A stretch of 64,000 nucleotides of DNA from Limnobaculum allomyrinae (GCF_016649425.1 NZ_JADRCR010000001.1:310001-374000), one strand, 5' to 3'. Positions 20,632 through 30,484 are shown, counted from the first letter of the stretch. Program-made: numbers and translations. Notes: generated from the sequence alone by a model not told the origin.

Positions 20632-20871
20632 TTAAAATAAAGAAGGTTGCTCTGGTTGATTATCATCTTGCCCAACGGCTTTTCGATTTCGGATGAGCCT
20701 ACGCTGGTGACAAAGCCGTAAAACATCACGTTTTTCAGTATCACTTAATGTCATCCATTTGAAACGTTCATCCCTACTTCTAAAGCAGCCCAGACAATAT
20801 CCCCGGCTGTCACTTTGACAAACGCCGCGGCATGGCGAAGGGATATCAAAAAATTCCAGTTGCTGTGGCAT
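20632..20871 (-). CDS. ydhL: DUF1289 protein YdhL
   Basis: A 79-residue protein with the DUF1289 cysteine pattern C-X3-C-X8-C-X2-C (SPCRGVCQSDSRGYCLGCFRS), a likely metal site, and the C-terminal EQPSLF shared with E. coli YdhL. Function is unknown. It is divergent from gloA, as in E. coli, though nemRA, which lies between them there, is missing here. Confidence 0.9.
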   Translation of the reverse strand: MPQQLEFFDIPSPCRGVCQSDSRGYCLGCFRSRDERFKWMTLSDTEKRDVLRLCHQRRLIRNRKAVGQDDNQPEQPSLF

Positions 20872-21111
20872 AGTCGGACTCAGTGTATTACTTAGCAGAC
20901 AAAATAATCAGTATTGATAGGTAATAGATTGAACTATGATAAAAAGCAAGGAGTTTATTGTATTCAGGCATGACTGATGCCCCTACGCTCCGATTGATAC
21001 TTACTGTATCAATCCACTAAACACTTCGGTTCAGTCTCGGGTATACTGGACAGCAGATAGACTTGTTTGAAAATACCGAGTGAAAGTTTTAACAACCAAG
21101 AGGATAACGAC

Positions 21112-21519
21112 ATGCGTTTGCTTCATACCATGCTACGAGTAGGTAATTTACAGCGTTCTATTGACTTCTATACCAAAGTATTAGGTATGCGTTTATTACG
21201 CAGCAGCGAAAATACCGAATATAAATACTCGTTAGCATTTGTCGGCTACAGTGATGAAAGTCAAGGTGCAGTTATTGAGCTGACTTATAACTGGGGTGTC
21301 GAAAGTTATGAGATGGGAACGGCATTCGGTCATATCGCTCTGGGTGTTGATAATGTTGCTGCTACCTGTGAACAAATACGTCAGGCGGGTGGAAATGTTA
21401 CTCGCGAAGCGGGCCCGGTAAAAGGTGGTTCCACTATTATTGCATTCGTTGAAGATCCTGATGGCTATAAAATTGAACTGATCGAAAATAAGCAAGCCAG
21501 TCAAGCATTGGGCAACTAA
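21112..21519 (+). CDS. gloA: Lactoylglutathione lyase (glyoxalase I)
   Basis: A 135-residue Ni-dependent enzyme that converts the methylglyoxal-glutathione hemithioacetal to S-lactoylglutathione. It starts [20 protein letters not shown] with metal ligand His5. The other ligands lie in [19 protein letters not shown] and DGYKIELIE. The frame is open 15 codons upstream, but GAGGAT lies 8 nt before the ATG at 21112, which also gives the canonical length. Confidence 0.96.
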   Translation: MRLLHTMLRVGNLQRSIDFYTKVLGMRLLRSSENTEYKYSLAFVGYSDESQGAVIELTYNWGVESYEMGTAFGHIALGVDNVAATCEQIRQAGGNVTREAGPVKGGSTIIAFVEDPDGYKIELIENKQASQALGN

Positions 21520-21541
21520 TTAATATTTTCTTTTCTAATCG

Positions 21542-21565
21542 TTGAGCATGCTTCGGTATGCTCAA
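21542..21565 (+). terminator. Probable gloA terminator
   Basis: A 10-bp stem TTGAGCATGC/GTATGCTCAA (one G-T pair) with a TTCG tetraloop, followed by a C/T-rich tract (CCCTCTTTTTC) rather than a clean T-run. Confidence 0.6.
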
Positions 21566-21722
21566 TAAACACCCTCTTTTTCTCATTTTATTCTTTTTTG
21601 ATGATCGGTTAGCTTTATTTCTTAATTTGAGGTTACCTCAATCTAAGATAACGATTATACCAAGCATCAGAGAGTAAAATTTGGCATAATAGCGACTTGA
21701 AAATTTTAAAGAACAGGTAGAC

Positions 21723-22376
21723 ATGTCTGATAATAATACTCAAAACAGTTTAAGCGAGCGTTTCCGTGGGTTTTATCCCGTTGTAATTGATGTGGAAACC
21801 GCAGGATTTGACGCAAAAACTAACGCGTTATTAGAAATAGCTGCCTTTACCTTAAAAATGAACGATCAGGGTTGGTTGATGCGCGATCAATCCTTGCATT
21901 TTCATATTGAACCTTTCGAAGGTTCAATACTTTCTCCTGATGCTTTAGCCTTCAACGGTATCGACCCAACTAATCCACTGCGTGGAGCAGTCAGTGAGCA
22001 CGATGCGTTGCATGCTATTTTCAAAATGGTACGTAAAGGAATTAAAGACCAGAACTGTAATCGGGCTATTGTTGTTGCGCACAATGCCACATTTGATCAT
22101 GGTTTTCTGATGGCTGCCGCAGAACGTGCAGGCCTGAAGCGTAACCCTTTTCACCCTTTTGCCACCTTTGATACGGCTGCATTAAGTGGTTTAGTACTTG
22201 GGCAAACTGTACTGGCAAAAGCTTGTATTACGGCGGGTATCGCTTTTGATAGTTCTCAGGCTCATTCGGCTCTTTACGACACAGAAAGAACCACTGAACT
22301 ATTTTGCGAACTGGTTAATCGTTGGAAGAAACTTGGTGGTTGGCCAGTAACGCCTGACCAGCAAGTCAGAGACTAA
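21723..22376 (+). CDS. rnt: Ribonuclease T
   Basis: A 217-residue DEDDh 3'-5' exonuclease that trims tRNA CCA ends and matures 5S and 23S rRNA. Exo I is [10 protein letters not shown], Exo II contains [13 protein letters not shown], and Exo III is [10 protein letters not shown] with the catalytic His and Asp. The N-terminus [20 protein letters not shown] matches the family. The gene is followed by a strong bidirectional terminator shared with grxD. The lhr gene that follows rnt in E. coli is absent. Confidence 0.96.
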   Translation: MSDNNTQNSLSERFRGFYPVVIDVETAGFDAKTNALLEIAAFTLKMNDQGWLMRDQSLHFHIEPFEGSILSPDALAFNGIDPTNPLRGAVSEHDALHAIFKMVRKGIKDQNCNRAIVVAHNATFDHGFLMAAAERAGLKRNPFHPFATFDTAALSGLVLGQTVLAKACITAGIAFDSSQAHSALYDTERTTELFCELVNRWKKLGGWPVTPDQQVRD

Positions 22377-22380
22377 CGAT

Positions 22381-22407
22381 AAAAAGCCCCGCTCTTCGGG
22401 GCTTTTT
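22381..22407. terminator. Bidirectional terminator between rnt and grxD
   Basis: An 11-bp perfect stem AAAAAGCCCCG/CGGGGCTTTTT with a 5-nt loop. Confidence 0.92.
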
Positions 22408-22424
22408 ATGGCAAAACCGATTAA

Positions 22425-22763
22425 TTACTCTGCGTCCGGAGAACCTGCATTTGCAGCAGCTTCTTTCAACAATGCCTGCAACTCACCACGTTGATACATT
22501 TCCAGAATAATATCGCAGCCGCCAACTAACTCACCGTTCACCCATAATTGAGGAAAAGTTGGCCAGTTAGCATATTTAGGTAATTCGGCACGAATATCAG
22601 GGTTTTGTAGGATATCTACATATGCAAAACGCTCGCCACAAGCAGACAGCGCCTGAACAGCCTGAGCGCTGAAACCACAGCTAGGTAGTTTTGGAGAGCC
22701 TTTCATATAGAGTAAAATTGGGTTTTCAGCGATTTGGCGCTGAATCTTTTCTAGTGTTGTCAT
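22425..22763 (-). CDS. grxD: Monothiol glutaredoxin 4
   Basis: A 112-residue monothiol glutaredoxin with the CGFS active site (LPSCGFSAQA) near residue 30. The glutathione-binding residues lie in WPTFPQLWVNGELVGGCDI. These proteins bind a glutathione-ligated 2Fe-2S cluster as homodimers or with BolA and deliver Fe-S. Two extra residue pairs in the C-terminal tail (ANAGSPDAE) are unremarkable. Confidence 0.96.
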   Translation of the reverse strand: MTTLEKIQRQIAENPILLYMKGSPKLPSCGFSAQAVQALSACGERFAYVDILQNPDIRAELPKYANWPTFPQLWVNGELVGGCDIILEMYQRGELQALLKEAAANAGSPDAE

Positions 22764-23170
22764 TATTTTGCTTCCTCAAGCAGACATTGCGCTTATTGTA
22801 TGACTATTGTAGCGGCTATATTGACAGGAAAAAATACCACTTTTTATAGGGTTATAGTATAGCAGACGGAGAACATTCTATAATGTCTGACTTATAACCT
22901 AATTACCTGATTTATTTCGAGCTTAAATTAATCTCTCAGGCAATTTTTATTTTTCTCCGGTTCCTTTGATACCAACACCTTCATTGATGAATCTTTTTAT
23001 GACGCCGATCTTTTCCACTATTTCCCTTTAAATATAAAAAAAAGTTGATAAAATCATAAGTTATAACAAAGTAACAACAGTTTTTTTGCAAATGACTCAT
23101 GATTCATACAACTGGTTACTCAGGGTTGATGAAATCAATGAGCACTATTTTTTTCTTGAGGAGCAATAAA
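22764..23170. other. Divergent promoter region between grxD and sodB
   Basis: 407 bp, AT-rich, with no believable gene. A reading frame joined to sodB from 23099 is an artefact of the open frame. It must hold the grxD promoter (minus) and the sodB promoter and leader (plus). I did not find a confident Fur box or sRNA gene by eye. Confidence 0.5.
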
Positions 23171-23749
23171 ATGTCATTTGAATTACCAGCCCTTCCTTAT
23201 GCTAAAGATGCCCTGGAACCACATATTTCCGCTGAAACTCTGGACTATCACTACGGTAAACACCACAACACCTATGTTGTTAACCTGAATAACTTAATAA
23301 AAGGTACTGAGTTTGAAGGTAAATCTTTAGAAGAGATCGTTCTGAAATCTTCTGGTGGGATCTTCAATAACGCAGCTCAAGTCTGGAACCATACCTTTTA
23401 CTGGAACTGTCTGGCGCCTAAAGCAGGTGGTGAACCTACTGGTGCACTGGCAGACGCCATTGTTAAAAACTTCGGTTCTTTCGCAGCTTTTAAAGAGCAA
23501 TTATCTGATTCAGCTGTAAAAAACTTTGGCTCAGGTTGGACCTGGCTGGTAAAAAAAGCTGATGGTAAATTAGCTATCGTAAATACTTCCAATGCGGCTA
23601 ACCCAATGACCGATGGCGATAAGCCACTGTTAACCGTAGACGTATGGGAACATGCTTACTACATCGATTACCGTAATGCCCGTCCTAAATATTTAGAAAA
23701 TTTCTGGGCGCTGGTTAATTGGGAATTTGTTGCTAAAAATCTGGCATAA
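23171..23749 (+). CDS. sodB: Iron superoxide dismutase
   Basis: 192 residues, [20 protein letters not shown] onward. The metal ligands are in [19 protein letters not shown] and [15 protein letters not shown] (D-X3-H). [14 protein letters not shown]-type residues and AQ in the second half favour iron over manganese. The start at 23171 has GAGGAGC 8 nt upstream; the frame is open further upstream but unlike SodB. In E. coli this mRNA is a RyhB target. Confidence 0.96.
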   Translation: MSFELPALPYAKDALEPHISAETLDYHYGKHHNTYVVNLNNLIKGTEFEGKSLEEIVLKSSGGIFNNAAQVWNHTFYWNCLAPKAGGEPTGALADAIVKNFGSFAAFKEQLSDSAVKNFGSGWTWLVKKADGKLAIVNTSNAANPMTDGDKPLLTVDVWEHAYYIDYRNARPKYLENFWALVNWEFVAKNLA

Positions 23750-23763
23750 TTCTCCAGTAACAC

Positions 23764-23794
23764 AAAAATGCCGCATATAATTGCGGCATTTTTT
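23764..23794. terminator. Bidirectional terminator between sodB and nagK
   Basis: AAAAATGCCGCA/TGCGGCATTTTTT, a 12-bp stem with A-run and T-run flanks. Confidence 0.9.
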
Positions 23795-23813
23795 ATCTAA
23801 AAGTATTGCTCGA

Positions 23814-24725
23814 TTAATCTACCAAATTAAGACAAGCTGCCCCCCGAGCTCCCCCGGCGTCACCATAACGCGCCTTCTCAATGGCCGGCAGGGTTGCCAT
23901 ACCATACAAGTACTGAGGTAAATACTCAGGTAATAAGCGATAGATTTCATCAAACTGCGACAATCCTCCACCAATGACCAGCAAATGCGGGTCGAATAGT
24001 GTCAGAATATTACCGAGGTAGATGGATAAGACGGTAAGGTAACGTTCAACATGAACTTTAGCTGATGCATCACCCGCATAATAATTCTCAATGATTTGCA
24101 CTGCGGTCAGCGGGTTGTGATAAAAGCTACGGTAGATACGCTCAAACCCAGGCCCCGCCAAATAGCCTTCAAAACACCCCATTTTACCGCAGCCACAAAC
24201 TATTTGAGGTACCGCATCCGTCAGAACTTTATCAGCAGCACTTGTCAGATTCAAATGCCCTATTTCACCGGCAATACCGTTTTTCCCGGAAATGACTTTT
24301 CCGTTAACCACAAAACCACCGCCTACACCAGTACCCAGAATTAATCCCAGTACCGTTGGATATTGCCGAAACTCAGGCGCCCATGCTTCAGACAGAGCAA
24401 AACAGTTAGCATCATTGTCTATTTTCACCGGGCGTTGTAAACATTGAGTCAAATCAGCAACCAGAGGTTTATATTTAGCCGCCGGGACATTGGTGGTAAA
24501 CACCGTTCCCTCTTTAGCATTAACAATTCCTGGTATGCCGACACCAATCTGCCCTTTAGTATTGAACCGCTGGTCAGCTTCATTAGTCAGATCGATAAAT
24601 ACCTGTAGCAGAGCCTGATAATCATCTTTAGGCGTTGGAACTCGCTTCTGCCATAACTGATTTAAGTCTGCATCAAAGACAGCCAATTCCGTCTTTGTGC
24701 CACCCATATCAAAACCATAATACAT
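23814..24725 (-). CDS. nagK: N-acetylglucosamine kinase (ROK family)
   Basis: A 303-residue ROK-family sugar kinase. MYYGFDMGGTKTELAVFD is the phosphate-1 loop. KIDNDANCFALSEAW contains the catalytic Asp. GLILGTGVGGGFVVNGK, and the zinc-binding GHLNL...CGCGKMGCFEGYL follow. Overall it matches E. coli NagK, which phosphorylates GlcNAc recovered from murein turnover. It lies 82 bp downstream of the HD-Pnk gene on the same strand, with two small hairpins between, so cotranscription is possible but not evident. A different ROK sugar specificity cannot be excluded. Confidence 0.88.
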   Translation of the reverse strand: MYYGFDMGGTKTELAVFDADLNQLWQKRVPTPKDDYQALLQVFIDLTNEADQRFNTKGQIGVGIPGIVNAKEGTVFTTNVPAAKYKPLVADLTQCLQRPVKIDNDANCFALSEAWAPEFRQYPTVLGLILGTGVGGGFVVNGKVISGKNGIAGEIGHLNLTSAADKVLTDAVPQIVCGCGKMGCFEGYLAGPGFERIYRSFYHNPLTAVQIIENYYAGDASAKVHVERYLTVLSIYLGNILTLFDPHLLVIGGGLSQFDEIYRLLPEYLPQYLYGMATLPAIEKARYGDAGGARGAACLNLVD

Positions 24726-24807
24726 ATCAGACTCCTAAATAATATTTATCCCTGACTATAGCCTTTGAGGCTATGATTTAACAATCAGTTAAATCATAGA
24801 AAATACA

Positions 24808-25941
24808 CTATAAAAACGCCGACTCTATTCGACCATCAATATAATAAATAACCTCATGCGCTTCTTCCGGAACCGGTAACTCCAGTTTAGCTAACATACG
24901 TTCCATCACCATATTGGGTACTGCATAGGTTCGGGTGTTATTTTGTTGTTTCCATTTCACATAAGGTACTTCTATGTACACCACCCTGACTCTGGCTTTA
25001 TAGCTGACAAACAGATTTATCAGTTGTTGACGCATCTGATGGGTAATATTAGTCGCATTCCAGATAAAATCTTCACCGCGCCGTAATTTCTCTCTTGCCA
25101 GCTGTTTAGCCTGTTGGACTACCCAACCATTCGCCATTTTGTCATCTGGCGCAATACGATGTTGCCGACGAATATCGTCCAGGCTAATTACTGGTAATGA
25201 CGGAAAATATTGCTGAATATAGCTATCCTTTCCCATTCCCGGTAATCCGGATAATAACGTGACCTGACTTTGATAATTATCATAAGGTTGGTAATCCGGC
25301 GATGCATTGTCAGTAGAGAAATAACGATATCTGGCTTCCACAGAGGGAAATTCCCGTGCCTGTCGCCAGCACTGTTGTTCAGAGCAATACAGCTCAAACA
25401 GTTCAATACGATTTAATAATTCTTCTGCATCAGTACATTCCCAACCAAGTACATCTGCTTTGGCAAGGAGTGCCAGCAAATGCGTATCGACCCGTAAGGA
25501 TGCAGAAAACAGTGACTTTTGTGGATCCTGTTTTTCCATAATCCACAAGGGTAGTCCATGATAACGTACCAAAGCAGCTATCATCTCTCGGATAGCAAAA
25601 GGTGTAGCCAGATCCCTAAATAGAATCTGGCGTGCAGTCAGCTCACCTTTACGGGCATGTCCGGGTGAAACAATACGTCCATCATAATCGATTCGGGTAG
25701 TACTGCGTTTTTCCACATCGTGAAGCAATGCAGCACTCCATAAGACTTCCTGCTGTAACACCGTTAATCGCTGATATTCAGGTAATGATATCAGCGCGGC
25801 TAATACATGTTGAGTATGTACCGACACATCGCCTTCGGCATGGTGATACGGATCCTGCATGACACCATCCATATCAGCGACCCATGAAAAATTCTGCCGC
25901 AGGAATGGCCATGACTTATCACTGCTTAGCATCCAGCTCAT
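24808..25941 (-). CDS. HD-Pnk: HD-domain phosphoesterase fused to a P-loop polynucleotide kinase
   Basis: 377 residues in two domains. Residues ~35-175 form an HD phosphohydrolase domain with H42/H45, HD at 74-75 (LLHDVEKRS), SPGH at 92-95, and KAD with D163. Residues ~225-377 form a kinase with Walker A GLPGMGKDS at 232-240, LDDIRR at 254-259 as the likely base and substrate region, and the WNATNIT motif. This order is that of bacterial HD-Pnk proteins (described from Runella), which heal broken ends by removing 2',3'-phosphates and adding a 5'-phosphate. The start overlaps the ligase gene by 4 bases (ATGA), so the two are translationally coupled. The pairing gives a complete heal-and-seal set. 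Confidence 0.85.
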   Translation of the reverse strand: MSWMLSSDKSWPFLRQNFSWVADMDGVMQDPYHHAEGDVSVHTQHVLAALISLPEYQRLTVLQQEVLWSAALLHDVEKRSTTRIDYDGRIVSPGHARKGELTARQILFRDLATPFAIREMIAALVRYHGLPLWIMEKQDPQKSLFSASLRVDTHLLALLAKADVLGWECTDAEELLNRIELFELYCSEQQCWRQAREFPSVEARYRYFSTDNASPDYQPYDNYQSQVTLLSGLPGMGKDSYIQQYFPSLPVISLDDIRRQHRIAPDDKMANGWVVQQAKQLAREKLRRGEDFIWNATNITHQMRQQLINLFVSYKARVRVVYIEVPYVKWKQQNNTRTYAVPNMVMERMLAKLELPVPEEAHEVIYYIDGRIESAFL

Positions 25942-26648
25942 TTCAAGCCTCCTGTTGCATCTCGTTCATAATAAAGCGGCGCTCGCTGCCAGTTACTCTT
26001 CCAGTGAATATCGGTTTTCACATGATTTTTTCGTACATACTTAAATACGTTATGAGAAAAATCCGCTACCGGATAGGCCTCACTATTACGGGTAACAATT
26101 CCCTCCATCGAACAACGTTGATGGGAATGCGTATCCCAGGATTCAAAATGACTCTCCTGACCTGCATGCTGAATAATCAGGCTACTGAATGCTGACTCAC
26201 TGGTTGCTTCAATAACATCTATTTGTGGAATACGAGGAAAATCAAACAGCTCGGCATAAAAACCAACCTCTTCCCAACTTAGCCACATATCTTTATGACG
26301 TACGGCAAATACAAAGAAATAATCCTCCAGTTTGTGATACTCAATGGAGTGAATGGCATACAGATTTTCACCAAAAATTTCTATATCACCTAAATCATCT
26401 TTGATTAATTGCCAACGCTGGCGAATCTGCTGGGTCCAGGCCGATTGTGTTGGTGCGGCGTGAGAACGAGCAAATACACCATATTTATTCAGGCAGTTAT
26501 TTTCACCATCCAATTTCTCGGTATGTATCAGGTTAGGTATCCTTTCAATATCACACCACCATTGATGGTTGATACGATCGTCACTGGTGGTTCCCGGAGA
26601 AAATGGATAATGGTAAGTTCTGCCATATTTTCTCGATTGCATATCCAT
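25938..26648 (-). CDS. ATP-dependent RNA ligase
   Basis: A 236-residue stand-alone nucleotidyltransferase domain of the RNA_ligase family. Motif I is KLDGEN with the AMP-accepting lysine at residue 45. Motif Ia region is ARSHAA, FGENLYAIHSI follows, motif III is YFFVFAVR, motif IV SMEGIVTRN, and motif V VFKYVRKN. All the ligase motifs that bind and transfer AMP are therefore visible. There is no extra C-terminal domain, so it is smaller than T4 Rnl2. It is the first gene of the pair and ends inside the HD-Pnk start. GGA lies 8 nt before the ATG at 26648; an internal ATG at 26642 is also possible. RNA rather than DNA specificity is inferred from motif spelling. Confidence 0.85.
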   Translation of the reverse strand: MDMQSRKYGRTYHYPFSPGTTSDDRINHQWWCDIERIPNLIHTEKLDGENNCLNKYGVFARSHAAPTQSAWTQQIRQRWQLIKDDLGDIEIFGENLYAIHSIEYHKLEDYFFVFAVRHKDMWLSWEEVGFYAELFDFPRIPQIDVIEATSESAFSSLIIQHAGQESHFESWDTHSHQRCSMEGIVTRNSEAYPVADFSHNVFKYVRKNHVKTDIHWKSNWQRAPLYYERDATGGLK

Positions 26649-26910
26649 AATGCTAATCCATTTTTTAGATGCACATTATTTCATTACGAGACTATCCGAC
26701 ATTGGTATTCCGCGATTGCGGACTAACAGTATTAATTCGTTAAAAACAGATTCGTTGAAATAGTTGTGCAGAGTTCATCCTACCCAAATGAGCAGATGAT
26801 AGTGCGTAAAACAGAGGGATTTTAACGCGGTGTAACTTGAAGGCGGGCGCATCTTAACAGGGTAAAGATGACTTTATCAACAGATTATGGATAAATATTA
26901 TTACCGGGTA
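26649..26910. other. Upstream region of the RNA repair operon
   Basis: No gene is visible. A 14-bp palindrome TCCGC-GATT-GCGGA lies at 26709-26722, about 60-75 bp upstream of the ligase start, and could be an operator. I looked for a sigma-54 promoter on the minus strand, as expected by analogy with the rtc RNA-repair genes, and saw none. Confidence 0.45.
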
Positions 26911-26953
26911 GAAAACAAATCGCCAGACAAAACATCAATCACTGTCTGGCGAT
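26911..26953 (-). terminator. Terminator of the mltG-tmk-holB-ycfH operon
   Basis: An 11-bp perfect stem ATCGCCAGACA/TGTCTGGCGAT (26919-26929 with 26943-26953). On the minus strand it is followed by TTGTTTTC, about 20 bp past the ycfH stop. Confidence 0.85.
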
Positions 26954-26974
26954 CCGGGATAATTGAAACTTAAG

Positions 26975-27751
26975 TTACAGCGTAACTTTAAATAATTGAC
27001 TAAAATTCCTGGTGGTAATTTCAGCAAACTCTTCCAACTCAACGCGCTTTAATACCGCCAGATACTCCGCCACATCACGTACATACGCAGGTTGATTCTC
27101 TTTACCTCGATGCGGTACCGGTGCCAGATAAGGCGAATCTGTTTCAACTAACATTCTATCCAGAGGAACATAGCGGGCTGCTTCACGTAAGGCATCAGCA
27201 TTACGAAAAGTGACTATCCCTGAGAATGAAATATAAAAACCAATATCTAAAAGCTTTTTGGCAGTATCGCAATCTTCCGTGAAACAGTGCAGAACACCAC
27301 CGCACTCATCCGCTTTCTCTTCTTTCAAAATAGCTAATGTATCGGTACGTGCATCGCGAGTATGAACAATCACTGGCTTATTCAATTCTCGCCCTACCTG
27401 GATATGCTGACGAAAACAGTTTTGCTGCAGTGGAATATTATCTTTTTGATAATAGTAATCCAGCCCCGTCTCACCCAGAGCTATTACACGAGGATCGTCA
27501 GCCAACGTCAGTAACTCTTCCTGTTGGTAAACTTCATCCAGGTTTAATGGATGAACGCCACAAGAAAGAAATACTTCGTCATGTCCGGCCACCATCTGCT
27601 TCAACGTTTTAAACCCGGGCAGTGTAGTAGACACCGCCAGACAGGCTTTAACATCACGCATTCTTGCCTGTTGAAGTACGCTGCTGAGGTCAGTGTGCAG
27701 TCCGGCGTAATCCAGACCATCAAGGTGGCAATGTGAATCAACTAAATACAT
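26975..27751 (-). CDS. ycfH: TatD-family metal-dependent hydrolase YcfH
   Basis: A 258-residue TIM-barrel amidohydrolase-like protein. VDSHCHLDGLDY supplies the HxH metal site. ALGETGLDYYY, VIVHTRDA and VLHCFTE supply further ligands, and LLVETDSPYLAP the last Asp. Family members act as 3'-5' DNases or in D-aminoacyl-tRNA quality control (YcfH is the TatD paralogue in this locus). It is the last gene of the minus-strand cluster, and holB lies 28 bp upstream. Confidence 0.93.
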   Translation of the reverse strand: MYLVDSHCHLDGLDYAGLHTDLSSVLQQARMRDVKACLAVSTTLPGFKTLKQMVAGHDEVFLSCGVHPLNLDEVYQQEELLTLADDPRVIALGETGLDYYYQKDNIPLQQNCFRQHIQVGRELNKPVIVHTRDARTDTLAILKEEKADECGGVLHCFTEDCDTAKKLLDIGFYISFSGIVTFRNADALREAARYVPLDRMLVETDSPYLAPVPHRGKENQPAYVRDVAEYLAVLKRVELEEFAEITTRNFSQLFKVTL

Positions 27752-27779
27752 AGGAATATTAACTCGTTAGAATAGATAA

Positions 27780-28757
27780 TCAGGCCAGTAAGCTATCAGC
27801 CTGATTTAGCATATTGGTCAGTAACAACTCTTTGTTTACACCGGCAACGCTTAGCAGTTCATATCGACAATTTAACCAATCGTGTGCCAGTTGATTAAAT
27901 AGCGAAGTTGATCCCATCGTAGCCAGCCGTTGTATTAGCAGTATGCAATCCTGATTAACCACAAAGTTTGCTGCACCCTGCTGATATTTAACCACATCTA
28001 ACAACAGGGAAACGGACCAGTGGATACGCTCATTGGCGTTATCATGATTAAGCTGCGGTAAAAATGACAGTAAATCCCGCTGAGAGAATGCGCTATCCAA
28101 TCCCTGACACACTGCTTCTCTCTGTTTCCACACTTCCGCGGTCAACAATTGTTGTGCCGCTAACGGGGCGCCATGGCTAAGCCGCAATGCGGTTTTCAGG
28201 CTCTCCTGCTGTCCTGCATTCTGTCGTGACAGCCATTCAATACTGAATGCTTCATATGGGCAGCTCAGCGTCCACAACAAGCAACGGCTACGTATGGTTG
28301 CCGGTATTTGAGAAATTTCATGGCTACCTAATAAAAAATAGGTGCCTTCAGGCGGTTCTTCAAGGGTCTTCAGTAAAGCGTTGGCCGCAGCTTCACTAAG
28401 TAATTCAGATTGTGTAAACCAAACGGCTTTAACACCACCTTGCTGCGCATGATTATATAAGGTTTCTGTCAGTTGACGTATTTGATCCACACCTATCGCG
28501 GTCTTCCCTTTTTCAGGCTCAACCACATGCCAGTCAGGATGAGTGCCCGCTTTCATCAAATTACAGTTATGGCAAACGCCACAGGTCTTTTCCCCCTGCG
28601 GGTTTTGACACATCAGCCAACGACCCAGCGCCTGAATTAATAGCTCATCACCACATCCCGGCACGGATTGTAATAATAGTGCGTGATGCTTACGCTCAGA
28701 GGCATATTGAGCCACGAGTTGTTTATAGGCGGGCGTTAACCACGGATACCAAATCAC
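27780..28757 (-). CDS. holB: DNA polymerase III delta-prime subunit
   Basis: A 325-residue clamp-loader subunit (AAA+ fold). The zinc module is [19 protein letters not shown]. The P-loop position reads SVPGCGDE, lacking the GKT needed for ATP hydrolysis, as expected for delta-prime. [19 protein letters not shown] is the sensor-1 region. The start is set at the GTG at 28757, which overlaps the tmk stop as GTGA, has TTGGAG 9 nt upstream, and gives MIWYPWL against MRWYPWL of E. coli. An earlier in-frame start at 28775 is less likely. Confidence 0.93.
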   Translation of the reverse strand: MIWYPWLTPAYKQLVAQYASERKHHALLLQSVPGCGDELLIQALGRWLMCQNPQGEKTCGVCHNCNLMKAGTHPDWHVVEPEKGKTAIGVDQIRQLTETLYNHAQQGGVKAVWFTQSELLSEAAANALLKTLEEPPEGTYFLLGSHEISQIPATIRSRCLLWTLSCPYEAFSIEWLSRQNAGQQESLKTALRLSHGAPLAAQQLLTAEVWKQREAVCQGLDSAFSQRDLLSFLPQLNHDNANERIHWSVSLLLDVVKYQQGAANFVVNQDCILLIQRLATMGSTSLFNQLAHDWLNCRYELLSVAGVNKELLLTNMLNQADSLLA

Positions 28758-29389
28758 GTGCGGTGCTCCAACCAATGATGTATTGCTGTTTGAATGTTGG
28801 CTGTCACTTTTTCTAATGGTTGTGATGCATCAATTGTCACAATGCTCGGATCCACTTGTGCCAGTTCAAGATAGCGTTGACGAGTTCGTTCAAAAAAGCC
28901 CAGTGACTCTTTCTCAATACGATCCAGTTCACCACGAGCTCTGGCGCGCTTTAGTCCGGCCTCCGGTGGGATATCCAGATATAATGTCAGATCCGGACGA
29001 AAATCGCCCAAAACGGTATCTCTCAAGGTTGTCATCAATTGATTATCGATTCCCCGACCTCCGCCTTGATAAGCCTGAGAAGAGAGATCGTGGCGATCGC
29101 CTACCACCCAATCGCCTCGACTTAATGCCGGTTTAATCACATTTTCAACTAGCTGAACCCGTGAGGTATACATCATTAAAAGTTCAGCCTTATCTGTCAG
29201 AACTTCATCTCCAACACCCTGCTTTACCAGCTCACGTAACTTCTCCGCCAGCGGTGTTCCCCCTGGCTCACGGGTAAAGACAATATTTTGGATACCACTA
29301 TCGCGCAGTGCTTTTACCACAGTATCCCGGGCGGTGGTTTTACCTGCGCCTTCCAGCCCTTCAATAACAATGAATTTACCTTTGGTCAT
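28754..29389 (-). CDS. tmk: Thymidylate kinase
   Basis: A 211-residue P-loop kinase that makes dTDP from dTMP. Walker A is GLEGAGKTT, the DR(X) motif is [19 protein letters not shown], and the LID region [12 protein letters not shown] is type II (E. coli-like, with arginines in the LID). Its end overlaps the holB start by 4 bases, and mltG lies 2 bases upstream, so the three are translationally coupled. Confidence 0.96.
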   Translation of the reverse strand: MTKGKFIVIEGLEGAGKTTARDTVVKALRDSGIQNIVFTREPGGTPLAEKLRELVKQGVGDEVLTDKAELLMMYTSRVQLVENVIKPALSRGDWVVGDRHDLSSQAYQGGGRGIDNQLMTTLRDTVLGDFRPDLTLYLDIPPEAGLKRARARGELDRIEKESLGFFERTRQRYLELAQVDPSIVTIDASQPLEKVTANIQTAIHHWLEHRT

Positions 29390-29391
29390 GC

Positions 29392-30411
29392 CTATTTTCC
29401 TGCTCGTAAAGTCTTGAGATAAACCTGTACAGCCTGATTATGACTTACCAGATTAGTGGTAAACGTATGTCCACCTTTACCATCTGCGACAAAATAAAGA
29501 TAGGGCGTTTTTGCCGGATGGGCTGCCGCTTTCAGTGAGGCTAGTCCCGGCATAGCAATTGGCGTTGGGGGTAAACCGTTAATCACATAAGTATTGTATT
29601 CGGTCGCTGTGGTCAGATCTTTGCGGGTAATATTGCCGTTATACTGGTCACCCATACCATAAATAACCGTTGGGTCTGTTTGTAACTTCATACCAATACG
29701 CATCCGATTGATAAAGACCGAAGCAACTTTATCTCTTTCTGAATCCAGCGCGGTCTCTTTCTCGATGATTGATGCCATAATCAGCATTTCATACGGCGTC
29801 TTATAAGGAAGATTATCTTCTCTGCCAGCCCAGGCTTCATCAAGCGCCGCTTTCATGCGTGAATAAGCTCGCTTCAGTACCGCAAGATCGCTGGTTCCCG
29901 CCGTATAATTATAGGTGTCAGGATAGAGCCATCCTTCCGGATGTTCCGGATCCTGAATGCCTAATTTCTCCGCAATCTCTTTATTACTCAAGCCATTCAG
30001 CGTGTGCTGTAAAAAATTGGCATCGGATAATAAAGGCATCCAGTCCTTCATCCGGGTACCTTCAATAAAGCGAATCGAGAATTGGGCTTCACGACCAGAG
30101 CGCAATAATAGTAATAACTGTTTTAAAGTCATTCCGGGAGTGACCTGATAAGTACCCGCCTTAAATCCCCCCAGTTCTGGCTGAACTCGCAGTAACCATG
30201 GGAAAGGCTTAATTTCATCAATCAGTTTTTTATCAACCAGTAACTGGGCCAGACCCACGCGTCCGGTTCCTGCTGGCAGCGTGAAATAGGTTTCCTGCTC
30301 GATATTCAGCGGTGTCTCTGCATATTTCTGTAGCCATTTATATCCGGCAAATAAACCGGCAGCTCCCGCCAGTATCAATATTGCAAAGATCCCTAAAATT
30401 TTTTTCTTCAT
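29392..30411 (-). CDS. mltG: Endolytic murein transglycosylase MltG
   Basis: 339 residues with one N-terminal membrane anchor (residues ~5-25), a LysM-like segment, and the YceG domain. [21 protein letters not shown] contains the catalytic Glu, and [10 protein letters not shown] and ITRKDL follow. It cleaves nascent peptidoglycan strands at the inner membrane and is thought to set glycan length. In E. coli pabC lies between fabF and mltG; here only 137 bp separate fabF from mltG and pabC is missing. Confidence 0.95.
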   Translation of the reverse strand: MKKKILGIFAILILAGAAGLFAGYKWLQKYAETPLNIEQETYFTLPAGTGRVGLAQLLVDKKLIDEIKPFPWLLRVQPELGGFKAGTYQVTPGMTLKQLLLLLRSGREAQFSIRFIEGTRMKDWMPLLSDANFLQHTLNGLSNKEIAEKLGIQDPEHPEGWLYPDTYNYTAGTSDLAVLKRAYSRMKAALDEAWAGREDNLPYKTPYEMLIMASIIEKETALDSERDKVASVFINRMRIGMKLQTDPTVIYGMGDQYNGNITRKDLTTATEYNTYVINGLPPTPIAMPGLASLKAAAHPAKTPYLYFVADGKGGHTFTTNLVSHNQAVQVYLKTLRAGK

Positions 30412-30484
30412 TGCCCTGGCATTCCCTACAAGCGTGTTTCTGAAACGTTTGGTCGTTTAACGAAATTATCCCGATTTTATAAGC

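Noticed and set aside
23099-23170. Upstream start giving SodB a 24-residue extension that might look like a targeting peptide
   Set aside because: FeSOD is cytosolic and begins [10 protein letters not shown]; the GAGGAGC ribosome-binding site lies just before 23171.
26649-26974. Sigma-54 promoter for the RNA repair operon
   Set aside because: No TGGCAC-N5-TTGCA-like element could be found on the minus strand.
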